Shown here one piece after another: positions 34,701 through 47,800 of a stretch of 64,000 nucleotides of DNA. The notes under the pieces were generated by a model that saw nothing but the letters and a program-made list of their open reading frames with translations, searched no databases and was not told the origin of the DNA. Each line of letters starts with the position of its first letter. Position 1 is the first letter of the stretch. The stretch comes from Myxocyprinus asiaticus (Eukaryota > Chordata > Actinopteri > Cypriniformes > Catostomidae), in the NCBI RefSeq assembly GCF_019703515.2, contig NC_059365.1, positions 35,111,501-35,175,500 of the forward strand, read 5' to 3'. The position numbers and the translations under genes were made by a program.

Positions 34701-37700
34701 AATGGATATTTATTTTGTTTTAACTGACACTGTTGTCTCCTTGGTAAACAAATACACTAACTTTTGAAAAGACTTTATTTGGTGTGTAATTGTTGATTGT
34801 GGTGGAAATGATGCCACAACTGAGGGGCCGTTGTAATTTGTGCAACAATTTATATAAATCATTTTCACACAGCAGGTGTGTATATACCTGATGTACAATA
34901 CATATATATATATATATATATATTGTTCATTGTTAATTTATGATACCTATAATACATTAAATAATGTTAATGAATGGAACCTTATTATAAAGTGTTACCG
35001 TTTTAATAAGTATTGAAGAAACATTTCAGACTGCAGTAGTGGAGATCAGGGCACATGTCTCCATTCAGTTGCTCTAAAGTCAGGCTCCTTTAATGGACGC
35101 TGTTGTGTTCTTTGTTGTTCTGTTCCCACTCTTCCTCTCTATTGTTATTTGTGCTGCACTTCCTTTTCTCTTCATCCTGTTTTTTCCTATCTTCCATCAC
35201 TTTGCCATTTGTTAGAGGAGAAGGCATCTATGAGGAATTTTACCCTGAGGGAAAGTAAGTGCTATATGCATGTGACTAATGCACTAGCTGAAAGAACGCA
35301 GAGCTGCTGCTGACATCACTAATAAACACACTTTTTTTGTTTTTGCTTTTGAGGACATCAGACCAACTTTCTTTCATTTGCTTTTTTCACTCAGTAGTTG
35401 AACAGTATTAAAACATGGCACTTTAGCTGGGTCGTCTGAAACTATTTGGAAATGTAGCCTTGCACTGTATGGCTTCATTAGAGCACAGCGGAATGTTCCA
35501 GAACTGAAATCACTTTTTGTGGGTGTTTTGATGTTATTTCTTTGTGTATGCTTTTTGTGAATGCAGTTTTAAATCTGATGTTTTGAAATGATCTACTGCA
35601 GGAAGTGTGTTGGCTTGGCTAACTCTTAGAAAAATTTACCAAGGTATTCATTGTATCTGTACCCTAAATACAATTTCTACAATAGAACTGTGGCATCCTG
35701 ATGTTAGACACCACTGCCATTAATAAAAAAAAAGTAGAAATTAAACCAAATTACATTTCCCAGTACCATTTAAAAGAGCTTGCTATGCAAGCATCACTGT
35801 TATTATTGATCATACTTAAAGGGATAGTTCGCCCAAAGAGGAACATTTTCTCATCATTTACTCACCCTCATGCCATCCCAGATGTGTATGCTGTTGAACA
35901 CAAACGAAGATTTTGAAGATGTGCTCTAAGTCCTCGTGGTGGCGTAGTGACTCTCAATCCGGTTGGCGGAGGACGAATCTCAGTTGCCTCCGCGTCCGAG
36001 ACGTCAATCCATGCATCTTATCACGTGGCTTGTTGAGCACGTTATCATGGAGACATAGCGCGTGTGGAGGCTTCACGCTATTCTCCGCAGCATCCACACA
36101 CAACTCGTCACGTGCCCCACCGAGAGGGAGAACCACATTATAGTGACCACGAGGAGGTTAACCCATGTGACTCTACCCTCCCTAGCAACCGGGCCAATTT
36201 GGTTGCTTAGGAGACCTGGCTGAAGTCACTCAACATGCCCTGGATTCAAACTCGTGACTCCAGAGGGGTGGTAGTCAGTGTCAATACACACTGAACTACC
36301 CAGGCCCCCAGATTTTTAGAAAATTATCTCAGCTCTGTAGTTCCACACAATGCAAGTGAATGGTGACCAGGCCTTTTCAAGCTTCAAAAACCACATAAAG
36401 GCAGCATAAATGATACATTTATCTTTTAAATATAATTTATAAATTAAATATGTCTTCTGAAGCAATGCAATCCCACTGGGTGAGAAGCAGATCAATATTT
36501 CAATCATTTTTTTACTATAAATCTCCACTTTCACTTTCATATTCTGAAAGTGAAAGTGGAGATTTATAGTTAAAAAGGACTTGAATATTGATCTGTTTCT
36601 CACACACACCTATCATATCGGTCTTCTTAAGAATGCAAGTCCATTCTCTGCATTCTTAGCATTGAGAAACACCCATTCTTCATCAAATGTGAACCATCTA
36701 GTTTTACAATAGTACTGTAGTAACTATGTAGCAACTTGTAATTAAAACTTGCTGTAGTATACTGTTATCATGGTAAATTTTTGTTGAGGAACTCATGCAC
36801 ACCATAAAAATCAGATTTTTTTTATCCGCATGTACAGCCCTTGCTGTGTTTTTAGTAATCGTTGTGCTGCACATTTTATAAGAAGCCACTCGACAGTTTT
36901 TCGTGGTGTGCTGTGTTGGCGTGGTTGGATGTGAATGAGAGAAGTTACGGAAAACTCATGTCTCCAGGCATGGTCTGCGGGTGGAGAACACGGCCTGCTT
37001 CATCCCAAATGATCGCAGTAAGAAGAGACTGATCGAGGACACAGAGGATTGGCAGCCGCGCACCGGCACCACCCAGTCTCGCTCATTCCGAATCCTGGCC
37101 CAGCTCACAGGCACTGACTTCAGTAAGTCAGACATGTTCAGACCTCAGCCTGTCAGCACCGCGTCTTCTGCTTCGAGCCTATGTGCTTCTCATTTGGGGT
37201 TTTCAGCATCTTAGCTCATTTGTGTCAACAGGTTTCTTTGGAAAGTAGCAGATCATTTGTCACAGTGTCAGTATTTTGTGAAGTAATGTGGAAAAAGGCA
37301 TTCAAGGCACAACAATAAATACTTTTTTATTGTATTTTTTTCTGTTTTGGCCTGTAGATCAGATTTGTACTTACCCTGCCAGCATTTTAGTTTTTTTGCA
37401 AAAAAGTCATTCTTGCAATTACAACATAACCTCATTTATGTTATTTAGATAACGTTACCTTGGTGGCATTTTTAAATCGGCAAACCTCATAACCGCATTT
37501 AATATAGCTGGCCCGAAACTCTCTGACACATGCCCTGGTCCATCTGGCCTACCATATTGTTGAGCCCTGGCATTCCTAAGTGTAAAAAAAAAAAAAAACT
37601 CACTGCTCCTTGCCTAAATCCCATCTTTACTTTCTGGCAAGGACTAATCTCAGGACCCAACCACCGATCTGATATTGAGAGTGAGATCACAAGGAAGAGG

Positions 37701-38789
37701 GAATTGTCGTAAGCTATCTATAGCTTAAAGGGTTATAGCTGAGATGTTCTCCTTTATACAGTTTAGATCTTAAGTGGCTGTCATGTAAGTGGTAGAAGAG
37801 AGGTGTGCATTCAACCATTGTTGCTGTATCTGCACATCTCCCGGGATTGACTCTCATGTTAAAAGAGGATGGCGTAGTTCCTTTTAAAAGGGGCAATCCA
37901 CAAGTGTTTTGTAGCGTTTTGCAGATCTGGCGGTAGATTTTACACTTACGTGTTTGTTTGTCTAAATGCGTTTAGCGGGTGGTCTGATGTGTATCTCTCC
38001 TGCCTCCCGCAGTGCAGGACCCGGATGACGAGAACATGAAAAGGTCCAGGTAAATAACTGTGTGAACGCTGTGAACTTGCTAATGGTGTGCAGTTTGAAG
38101 TGTTCTAGTATATTGATGGCTCTGACCTTTCATCATGCTCATTAAGAGCTCACTGTAATCAGCTGTCTGTGGAGGAGTGCTGCAAAAATGCTTTGATCAA
38201 TTAAATGCCGTTTTTGATCCATGCGTTTACAGTATAACTTAAAACACTGTGTACTGTTTGACTTATAATCAGGCCTACACGGAATCTGCACCCCCAGATT
38301 TCCACTTAAAGCAAGTTTTAACAAAATTGCTTTAAGGCAAGTCAGTCTACTCAGCGGCCATCTTGGAAACACCCCGTGCAGCTTTTTTTGGGGGGGGGAA
38401 GAGCTCTGCAGCGACCGCCCACTCTCATAAAGCACTGCAAATGAGTCAGTCTCCCTACACTCTCAAACTTATATTAAAGCAATATCACACAAGCAAGAGT
38501 GCTATTGCTTTTATACAACAGTACAAGGAACATGTAAATATAAAAATAAGAGAAAACTAATAGTAAAAAGTAGTCACAAAAAAAAAAAAAAAAAAAAAAA
38601 AAAGCACTTGTGCATGGAACTACTTTCTTACGCCACAGATCTTGATCTGCCATTGCTAGTTCAAAAGATGTGCCAAGTCCTCTATTACTAATTCAAAAAA
38701 GTCACTTTAGAACTAGTAATGATGGCTTCAGCTGTTTCTAACAAGTTATTGGAGTAACAAATGTGTGTGTGCGCATTTGTGTGTGTGCG

Positions 38790-38827
<38 letters not shown>

Positions 38828-41800
38828 TGATTGCCTGCTTCTGTTGCGACCCCCATGGAGAGATGAACAGTAAAGCTATAGCTGTAGCGTGAATAAGAAG
38901 CTGGCGAATAAGAAATTGGATTCAGCCTTGTGTGTTAGGATAACCTCCTGAAGATAATGGAATTTTGGTCAAATACAAAATTCTCCTCCGCCATGTTGAA
39001 TGTTTACATCCCTGATAGGTAAGCACCTTGAGTATGTGTGATTACTTCATCTGTTGTGTCTCTCAGATGTGATAAGCCTTAATGCTGAAGCTGGTAGTTT
39101 AACTCTTGTTTCCCAGCTGGAGTGTGGTAGTAATCCGAGCGATCATTGAGCGAGAGACAATGCAGATGACTTCAAAGAAACTGCTCGCTGACTGGCAGCT
39201 CTTACTCAAATGAACGTTGTCAACTCAACTGGCTTGCAACACATAAAAATGGTCTCTTGTCTCCACCTGCTCACTAAAATCTTCAATGTGACGGAAAAAT
39301 TAAAAGACACATCTAGCTGCTTTTAACACATCTGCGCTGCACTTACACTTTAGTATAGAACGCAGCTAACACAAGCGGAGTGATACAAATTGTGAAGCAT
39401 CTGAGTGCTGCTGTTCTGAGACATAAGCACTCTTGGAACGCCTCTCGTCCAATCACATTCGAGGACAGGAACTAACTGTTGTATAAATTTGTATATATCT
39501 GAATATTTTGCAATATACTTTAAATACGTTGATTCTATACTTATAATCAACAACTTTAAGGCAGTAGTTTTATGTTTTTCCATTGTTTTTAAATTGATTG
39601 TCATTTGCAGTGCTTCATGGGATTGTAGTTCATGCCCTCACGAATGATGTTCAGTACACAGACTTGTACCTTTGTCCTTTTTGTCAGATTTTAAGATATC
39701 AAAATTTGTAATGTGATTCACCTCTTGAGTTGGTTGGTTTGGTTCATGGATTAGAGGTATTTTATGAAGGACTTTATTATATCCCTTTGGGAAAAAAAAT
39801 TATGGAATAAATACTCCTGGAAACCAAGATGGCTGAAAAAGTGGGCAGGCACTGTTGTGCTTTTAAAGGCAGATTTCTCCTGTTCATTTTGATCCTCCTT
39901 ACAATGTCTCTGGTTCTTCGCGTCACCCATCCCTTGCGTGTTCATTAAATATTTTTGGCTGAGTTGATAATATTTTCAGCTATCAGGAAGAGTGTAGTCT
40001 TTTACCATGTCTATATGATTTACCCCCAAAATCAGTGCAGAAAATTTGAAAAAATGTCTGCAGATTCCATCTGGGCCTGATTATAAACAAAAGATTCACT
40101 TTTTTTTTTTTTAATTCACTGCTTGCATATGTTGCATCTTCTGATCTAATTGTTCCCTCTGTTTTTATCTTTGTATTCCCTTTCTCCCTCTCAATTTCTT
40201 TCCCTCCGTTCCTCCTGTCTTTTGTCTTTCTGTATGTCCTGGCATGTCTGCCTCTCCTTGCCTCTATCTGATTTGTTCTATTCTGTATCTTAATTTCCTA
40301 TTCTCTCTCCCATCCTGTCTTCTGTCCTGTGCCGGGTTCGGAATGGCAGGGAAAAGTTCCTCTCTGAGATTCAGAGCCCCCGCTATGCCAGGCTGAGAGA
40401 CTGGCACCACGAGAGATCCGCCCGTGCCCTCAACATCTAGTCCTGAATGAACTCCTCTCAGGCATCAGAAGACAGAGGTGGCTGAGATACAGCCATGCTA
40501 GATACAAGCATATCACTGCAACACCACATGTCAACTATGAGTGAACATCAACCCCAGCTATACCAGGGCAAAAAATGGGGGAGGGGAGGGGGTGGGTACT
40601 GTTAAAAAATAAATAAATAAATATAAAAGTAAAAAAAAAAAGTAAAAATAGCAAAAACAAACGTGAGAAAAATGCAGGCATAGTTGGAAATCCATGCAAA
40701 CTGAGCCCTAGTCAAGTTCCCGCTAGGAATATGAAAGTGCTGTTTGTGTGTCATAGTCTCTTTCAAGAGGTACTGTTTCTACAAACTGATAATCATGTTA
40801 TGTTATTCTTTTTATTTTTGAGGTGGTTCAGGGGAGTTCTCCATCACAGGGCTGTTACTATTGCTCTTATTTCTTTCTTTTTCTGATGGTGTCGTCTAGC
40901 CCCTTGTGATTTCTCGGCTTTCTTTCTCCTATATTTCTCTTTTTTTTCTGACTAATTTAAAAGCATAATTCACTATTGTGATGTCATCTGATTACTCCTC
41001 TGTTCTGTCTCCAATTAGACGAATAGACTAACTCGTGTTTCTGGAGTACATAAAGTATTTTAAAACTTTCTGCTGTCCTTTCTCTTTATTCAGAGTCTGC
41101 TTTTTCTTTTTTCTTCATTTGAGAATTTTAAGCATATTAGTCAAGTATGTATGCACCACCTTGGGATAGTTAACCCAAAAATGAAAATTCTGTCACTATG
41201 CATTCACCCTAAACCAGTATGAATTTCTTTCTATGTGGAACACAAAAGGGACTGTATTAATGAATATCCCAGTGCATGTTTTCAATATAATGGCAGTTGA
41301 TAGTGACTCACTTTATAGCTTAAGAAAGCACCCAAATGTGTCATTAAAAGTAGTCCATGTGACTCGTGCACTATCTTCCAAGTTTCTGAAGCATGCAGTA
41401 GGTTCTGGTGAGAAACAACCTTTTTTTTTGTAAATCTTGACGTCCATTGCGTGTTCATGAGTGCATGAAAGAAGCTTGTTCACATAAGAAGTTGCTTTGT
41501 TTAGCACTAAAAACAGCAAGTTCTCACAAGAACATGCATGACACTGTGAACGAGCTTCTCTCATGCACTCTCATGAATGTGCTACGGAAGTCAACCTTAA
41601 AACCATGTACTCAACCATATGTTGTTCCAAACCCATAAGCTGTCATTTTGTTCTGTGGAACACAAAAGGAGAAACTGAGGAATCTTTACACGGCTCTTTT
41701 GAGGACAGTTGATACTGACCATCGCTAGTAAGTAAAATTGTTTTTTTTTAAAAAGAACCATAAAGTAGTCCATACAACTTGTTCGCTATATTCGAAGTCT

Positions 41801-44800
41801 TTTGAAGCCATCCAACAGCTTTGTGTGAAGGAAGGACTGAAGTTTAAGCCATTATTCACTGAATATCTTGCCTTCTGCTGTGTTTTGTATGCATCCACAT
41901 CTTTTCAAATATGGCGCCTTTAGACACGTCGCCTCAGGTTTGACATCAATTCATTTTGAAAAGTAAATGAAGAAATTACTCTGACCACTTGTTACATGTG
42001 TCTTGACAAAAGTTAACAGTAAATTCCAGTAGATTCTGACATTAGCATGTTGCTAAACTTGTTTCGCAACATTAGCATGTTGCTAATGAGCAGAAAAATT
42101 CATAGCATACAAATATTAGGTGAAATATTAAATTTTGGCATATATATTTATTACATGGGTCTCTGGAATACTCCATTTTGATAGGTCAATGGCACCATCT
42201 AGCGGTCTGATATTTCAGTAACAACCGCACGTGCAGGGATTAAGTCATATCAGAAGGGTCATCCGGGTATTGCGATCTTTTCTACTTTTCGCATCACTCT
42301 GCGATCTCTGCGAAAGAAAGAAATTGCTGAACAGCTGATTTGTACCTCCGGTTTGCATCGGAGTTCTGCTGGTTTTTATTTAGCAAAAATGACTGACTGC
42401 TCATTATCCAGCTTATTACAAGACAACTTGCCGAATTAATAAAAGAACATGAAATGTTGATGTGTGTTGAAATTATGTTATTATGTACAAAGAAAGAAAT
42501 TGCTGAACAGCTGATTTGTACCTCCGGTTTGCATCGGAGTTCTGCTGGTTTTTATTTAGCAAAAATGACTGACTGCTCATTATCCAGCTTATTACGAGAC
42601 AACTTGCCGAATTAATAAAAGAACATGAAATGTTGATGTGTGTTGAAATTATGTTATTATGTACAAAGAAAGAAATTGCTGAACAGCTGATTTGTACCTC
42701 CGGTTTGCATCGGAGTTCTGCTGGTTTTTATTTAGCAAAAATGACTGACTGCTCATTATCCAGCTTATTACAAGACAACTTGCCGAATTAATAAAAGAAC
42801 ATGAAATGTTGATGTGTGTTGAAATTATGTTATTATGTACAAAGAAAGAAATTGCTGAACAGCTGATTTGTACCTCCGGTTTGCATCGGAGTTCTGCTGG
42901 TTTTTATTTAGCAAAAATGACTGACTGCTCATTATCAGCAGAACTGACTGTTCTATTATTAATAAAAGAACATTTCATGTTCTTTTATTAATTCAGCAAT
43001 TTCTTTCAAAAGTTAATAAAATTGTTTTAGTGATACATTTCAATGTTTCATGTCCATTTATTAATTTGGCAAGTTGTCTTGTAATAAGCTGGATAATGAG
43101 CAGTCAGTCATTTTTGCTAAATAAAAACCAGCAGAACTCCGATGCAAACCGGAGGTACAAATCAGCTGTTCAGCAATTTCTTTCTTTGTACATAATAACA
43201 TAATTTCAACACACATCAACATTTCATGTTCTTTTATTAATTCGGCAAGTTGTCTTGTAATAAGCTGGATAATGAGCAGTCAGTCATTTTTGCTAAATAA
43301 AACCAGCAGAACTCCGATGCAAACCGGAGGTACAAATCAGCTGTTCAGCAATTTCTTTCTTTGTACATAATAACATAATTTCAACACACATCAACATTTC
43401 ATGTTCTTTTATTAATTCGGCAAGTTGTCTTGTAATAAGCTGGATAATGAGCAGTCAGTCATTTTTGCTAAATAAAAACCAGCAGAACTCCGATGCAAAC
43501 CGGAGGTACAAATCAGCTGTTCAGCAATTTCTTTCTTTGTACATAATAACATAATTTCAACACACATCAACATTTCATGTTCTTTTATTAATTCGGCAAG
43601 TTGTCTCGTAATAAGCTGGATAATGAGCAGTCAGTCATTTTTGCTAAATAAAAACCAGCAGAACTCCGATGCAAACCGGAGGTACAAATCAGCTGTTCAG
43701 CAATTTCTTTCTTTGTACATAATAACATAATTTCAACACACATCAACATTTCATGTTCTTTTATTAATTCGGCAAGTTGTCTTGTAATAAGCTGGATAAT
43801 GAGCAGTCAGTCATTTTTGCTAAATAAAAACCAACAGAACTCCGATGCAAACCGGAGGTACAAATCAGCTGTTCAGCAATTTCTTTCTTTGTACATAATA
43901 ACATAATTTCAACACACATCAACATTTCATGTTCTTTTATTAATTCGGCAAGTTGTCTTATAGTAAGCTGGATAATGAGCAGTCAGTCATTTCCGCAAAA
44001 TAAAAACCAGCAGAACTCTGATGCAAACCAGAGGTGCAAATCAGCTGTTTAGTGATTTCTTTCTTTGCACATAATAACATCATTTCAATGCAAATCAATA
44101 TTTCATGTTCTTTTATTAATTTGGCAAGTTGTCTTGTAATAAGCTGGATAATGAGCAGTCAGTCATCTCTGCAAAATAAAAACCAACAGGACTCTGACGC
44201 AAACCAGAGGTGCAAATCATCTGTTTAGTGATTTCTTTCTTCCCACAGAATGGCATAGTTTCAAAGCAAATCAGTATTTCATGTCCATTAATTTATTTGG
44301 CAAGTAGTCATGTAATAAGCTGGATAATGAGCAGTCGGATGGAAAATGTTGCAAAATTAACTCCAACAGAATTCCGACGCAAACTGGAGGTGGAATTTGG
44401 CTGTTCAGCGATTTCCTCCTCCTCACATAATAACACAATTTTGACGCAAATCACTATTTCATTTTCATGTATTTATTTATTTGGATAATAGCCGTGTAAT
44501 AAGCAGGATTATGTATAGTCAGACGGTTGTTATCGCAAAGTAAACCCCTTTAGGGTGATCACCCTGTCTGGGTTTACTTCGCAATAACAACCGTCTGACT
44601 GTAAATTTTTTGCAAAAGCTACATGCTACCTATTTTGGTCGCAACTAGGTATCTTTATAAGGCAGCATAATTTTGCGGCCTACTGTTTGGAACTCCCAGC
44701 CTTCATGGTGGGAGCGAACCTATTATGCTTAAAAATGTTGCCTAGGTGGGCAGCTCACTACGTTTTGTAACGGAGCTGAAAAGTTTGTAAGACTGGGATT

Positions 44801-47800
44801 AGGTTTAGAAATAACATTAATAATCGACATTGTTAACAATCTGTGTGTGTTGATTCTAAATCAGTACTTGATTTCGGCTAGAGATTTATTAATCTATTAT
44901 ATTGCTTTGTCTGGCTGGTAATGTAAATGCTCTCTGGCAATGAAAAGAGAAGTGTGACTGCACACAGACTTGTTTGGCAACTCTGTGTGGGTAAATGATG
45001 TGTTTACACCCAGGGAACTTCTGGACATGAATTCGCTTGACACACTTTGGAAAGTCAACCCAAGGTTGTCTTATGTAAAGTTGTCTCTGTATATTAAGCT
45101 GGTAAAGGATAAGTATTTTAAAGGTGCACACAGTGTTTTATTGTATTTTTACTGTGGCTGATTTGGGAGTCATCTTGGACTATAGTGACACCTAGCGGTG
45201 TAGATGCAACATCAAGCAAAAGCTTTTAGTTACCAGTGCCATTGTTGAAATGCCCTTTTTGTAGTCAGCCATGATCATTTATTCTGTGAGTAAAAGTTTC
45301 AGATAATATGGGGGTTACTGAGATAAAATAAGTTCTATTTCACTGGTCATGTGATGTCAAGAAAATAAAGTGGCTTTTATTAGGTAACTGACTTTAAACA
45401 TATTTTCTAAAGCACTTTTCATTTCTTTAGGGGTAAAATTTTAATGAGGCAAAATTTACTGATTGCACTTTTAATATCACTTCACCTTTTAATTTTATCT
45501 TAAAAAAAATAAAATAAAAGCAGAACCTGCCCATCCTGTATTTTAATTGGTACAAAAAGAAATGGCATGAAGTAGATTTTATCTCTCTGCTTTGTTTATA
45601 ACTGTACTTTCCTTCCAGGACAGAGATGTCAGTGTTCACATAGTTTAATAACATTTTCATTGGCCCAGACTAAAGCTTTTCTTTTATCATAGTGTTTATT
45701 CAAAAGAGGAATTTTCTTTCTACAGTCACGGAGTAACTCCCTGTCCTGCCAAATCCAAGCCAGCGGACAAACCTGATGGAGTTCACGGTAAGTACTTTCA
45801 GAACACACAGAATAGATTGACTTTCACAGTACACACTGACTCTTGGCCCAGAGACTTTCCCATGAGGGTGACTTAACTCCCATAAAACACAGATGCATTC
45901 ACAGAGTGGGCCTGCTAGCTCAGACAGGCCTGGTGTTAATGGGATAAGAAAAGGCTTTAAGGGGAAGTAAGACATAAGTGCTACTGATGTGTTTATAGTC
46001 AATGATGATAATACACGTCAATTATAACTCTCCTGAGATGTGCTTTATATAAATGGACCACACCTGTTGCTCGCCTTTCATTGTAATAGCAGTGTCCGTG
46101 TGGACAACTTTGTTCTGAGTTTTAGGTTAGTTTCAGGATAAAAAACAATCCATTTTAGACTACAGATGCACTCGTTTTAATAGCTACTCATTAATGTGAG
46201 TACCGCTTACAGGCCTCTGTTGGCCCATAGTGAGGACGTCCTAATAAAAAAAAAAAAATACCCCTACTTTTGTTCTCATTTCCTCTCTCAGTGGAAGTTC
46301 ACCCAAAAGTGAAAATGACTTTCTTCTGCAGAACACAGAAGGATATTTTGAAAATGTTATGATCACTGAATTCCATATAATGGCAGTTGATAGTGACTCA
46401 ATTTAAAACTTTAAAAAGTACTCAAAAATGTCATAAAAGTAGTCCATGCAACTCATGCATCAAATTCCAGGTCTTCTGAAGGCGTACAATCACTTTGTAT
46501 GATAAACAGACTGTAATTTAAGAGTTGGTAGACTATATGACCAATGAGTCGCATTGGCTTTAAAGTCATACGGGTTTGGAACGACATGAGGTTAAATAAA
46601 TAATGACATCATTTTCAATTTTGGGTTTACTATTCCTTTAACTGGTGGGAGCAACTCCAGAATAGGTTGCAGCTCTGTATTGACAGGGTTGTGAACAGCA
46701 GGGAACAAAAAATGCTAAATGCAAATAATAAAATGCATGAATTAATGTGTATTGTGTGGTGAATTATTGGCTGCAGACAGGCATAAAGCCATCGAAATTT
46801 AAGATACAGTTTAGCCAAAAACCAAAATGGTCAGTTTTCCTATTCAAATTTTCATATTGTTGGGCCTATGCACTCCATGGCATTATTAATACATTTCAAT
46901 TTTGATTTTAAGGACATTTCTGTTTAATTTGGTACTATAAACAATTGTATTGCTGTGTTAGGTCGCCACTTGACATCCAATGTACAATCCGCAAGCAAAA
47001 CCAATTGAGAACAACTGCTCTATGTAACCTATTTGTAACTGTCTATAATTCTAGTGCCAGCCACAGTGCCATCAAGTTCTGGTCCAGCCTGTCGGCCTCC
47101 ATGGGTGACGGATCCTTGTTTTGCCGACCGCTACCACCCAGACAAGACAAGCACCGTGTTAACGCAGCATAAGCAGCCAGTCCAGCCCACACCCATGCAG
47201 AACCGCAGCTCCATCATGCAGGCAGCGCAGCAGAGCCCTGCAGACACCAGTGGCTGTACCCCACTCTGTGCCGCATGCAACAAGATCATCAGGTACAGCT
47301 GGAACATTGATGCCCCCTAGAGGGATACTACAGAACTGACTTTACATTGACACTTAAAGGGATAGTTCACCCAAAAGTGAAAATGATGTCATCATTTACT
47401 CACCCGCATGTTGTTCCAGTGTTGAAACTGAATGGTGAATGAGACTAAAATATTGCCTAACATCTCCTATGTGTTCTATGAAAGAAAGTAAGTCAAATGG
47501 TTTGGAACCACACGAGGGTTAGCAAATTATGACATATTTTTATTTTTATTTTGGGGTGAACTATCCCTTTAAAACTAAAAGAAACCTAAAAATGAGTGGT
47601 TGATGTCCCAAAGCAAAGTGCTGGAGGCCGCCCAAAATACTCCCAAATCAATGGCGACTGTGGCTCTAAATGTCATTACTTACAAGACAGAGAAAGAACA
47701 TGGGGAGGGAAAAAGGTTGTTTCCTACTTCAAAGGCAGCAATATTTCCTAAAATACGCTGAGCACAGAAATAGGGCCATGTCCACCGGCTTTCTGCCGTG

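Noticed and set aside
42313..44510. CRISPR-like regular spacing
   Set aside because: The whole 176-bp unit is repeated with no unique spacers, arranged head to head in a vertebrate intron; it is a satellite-type array.
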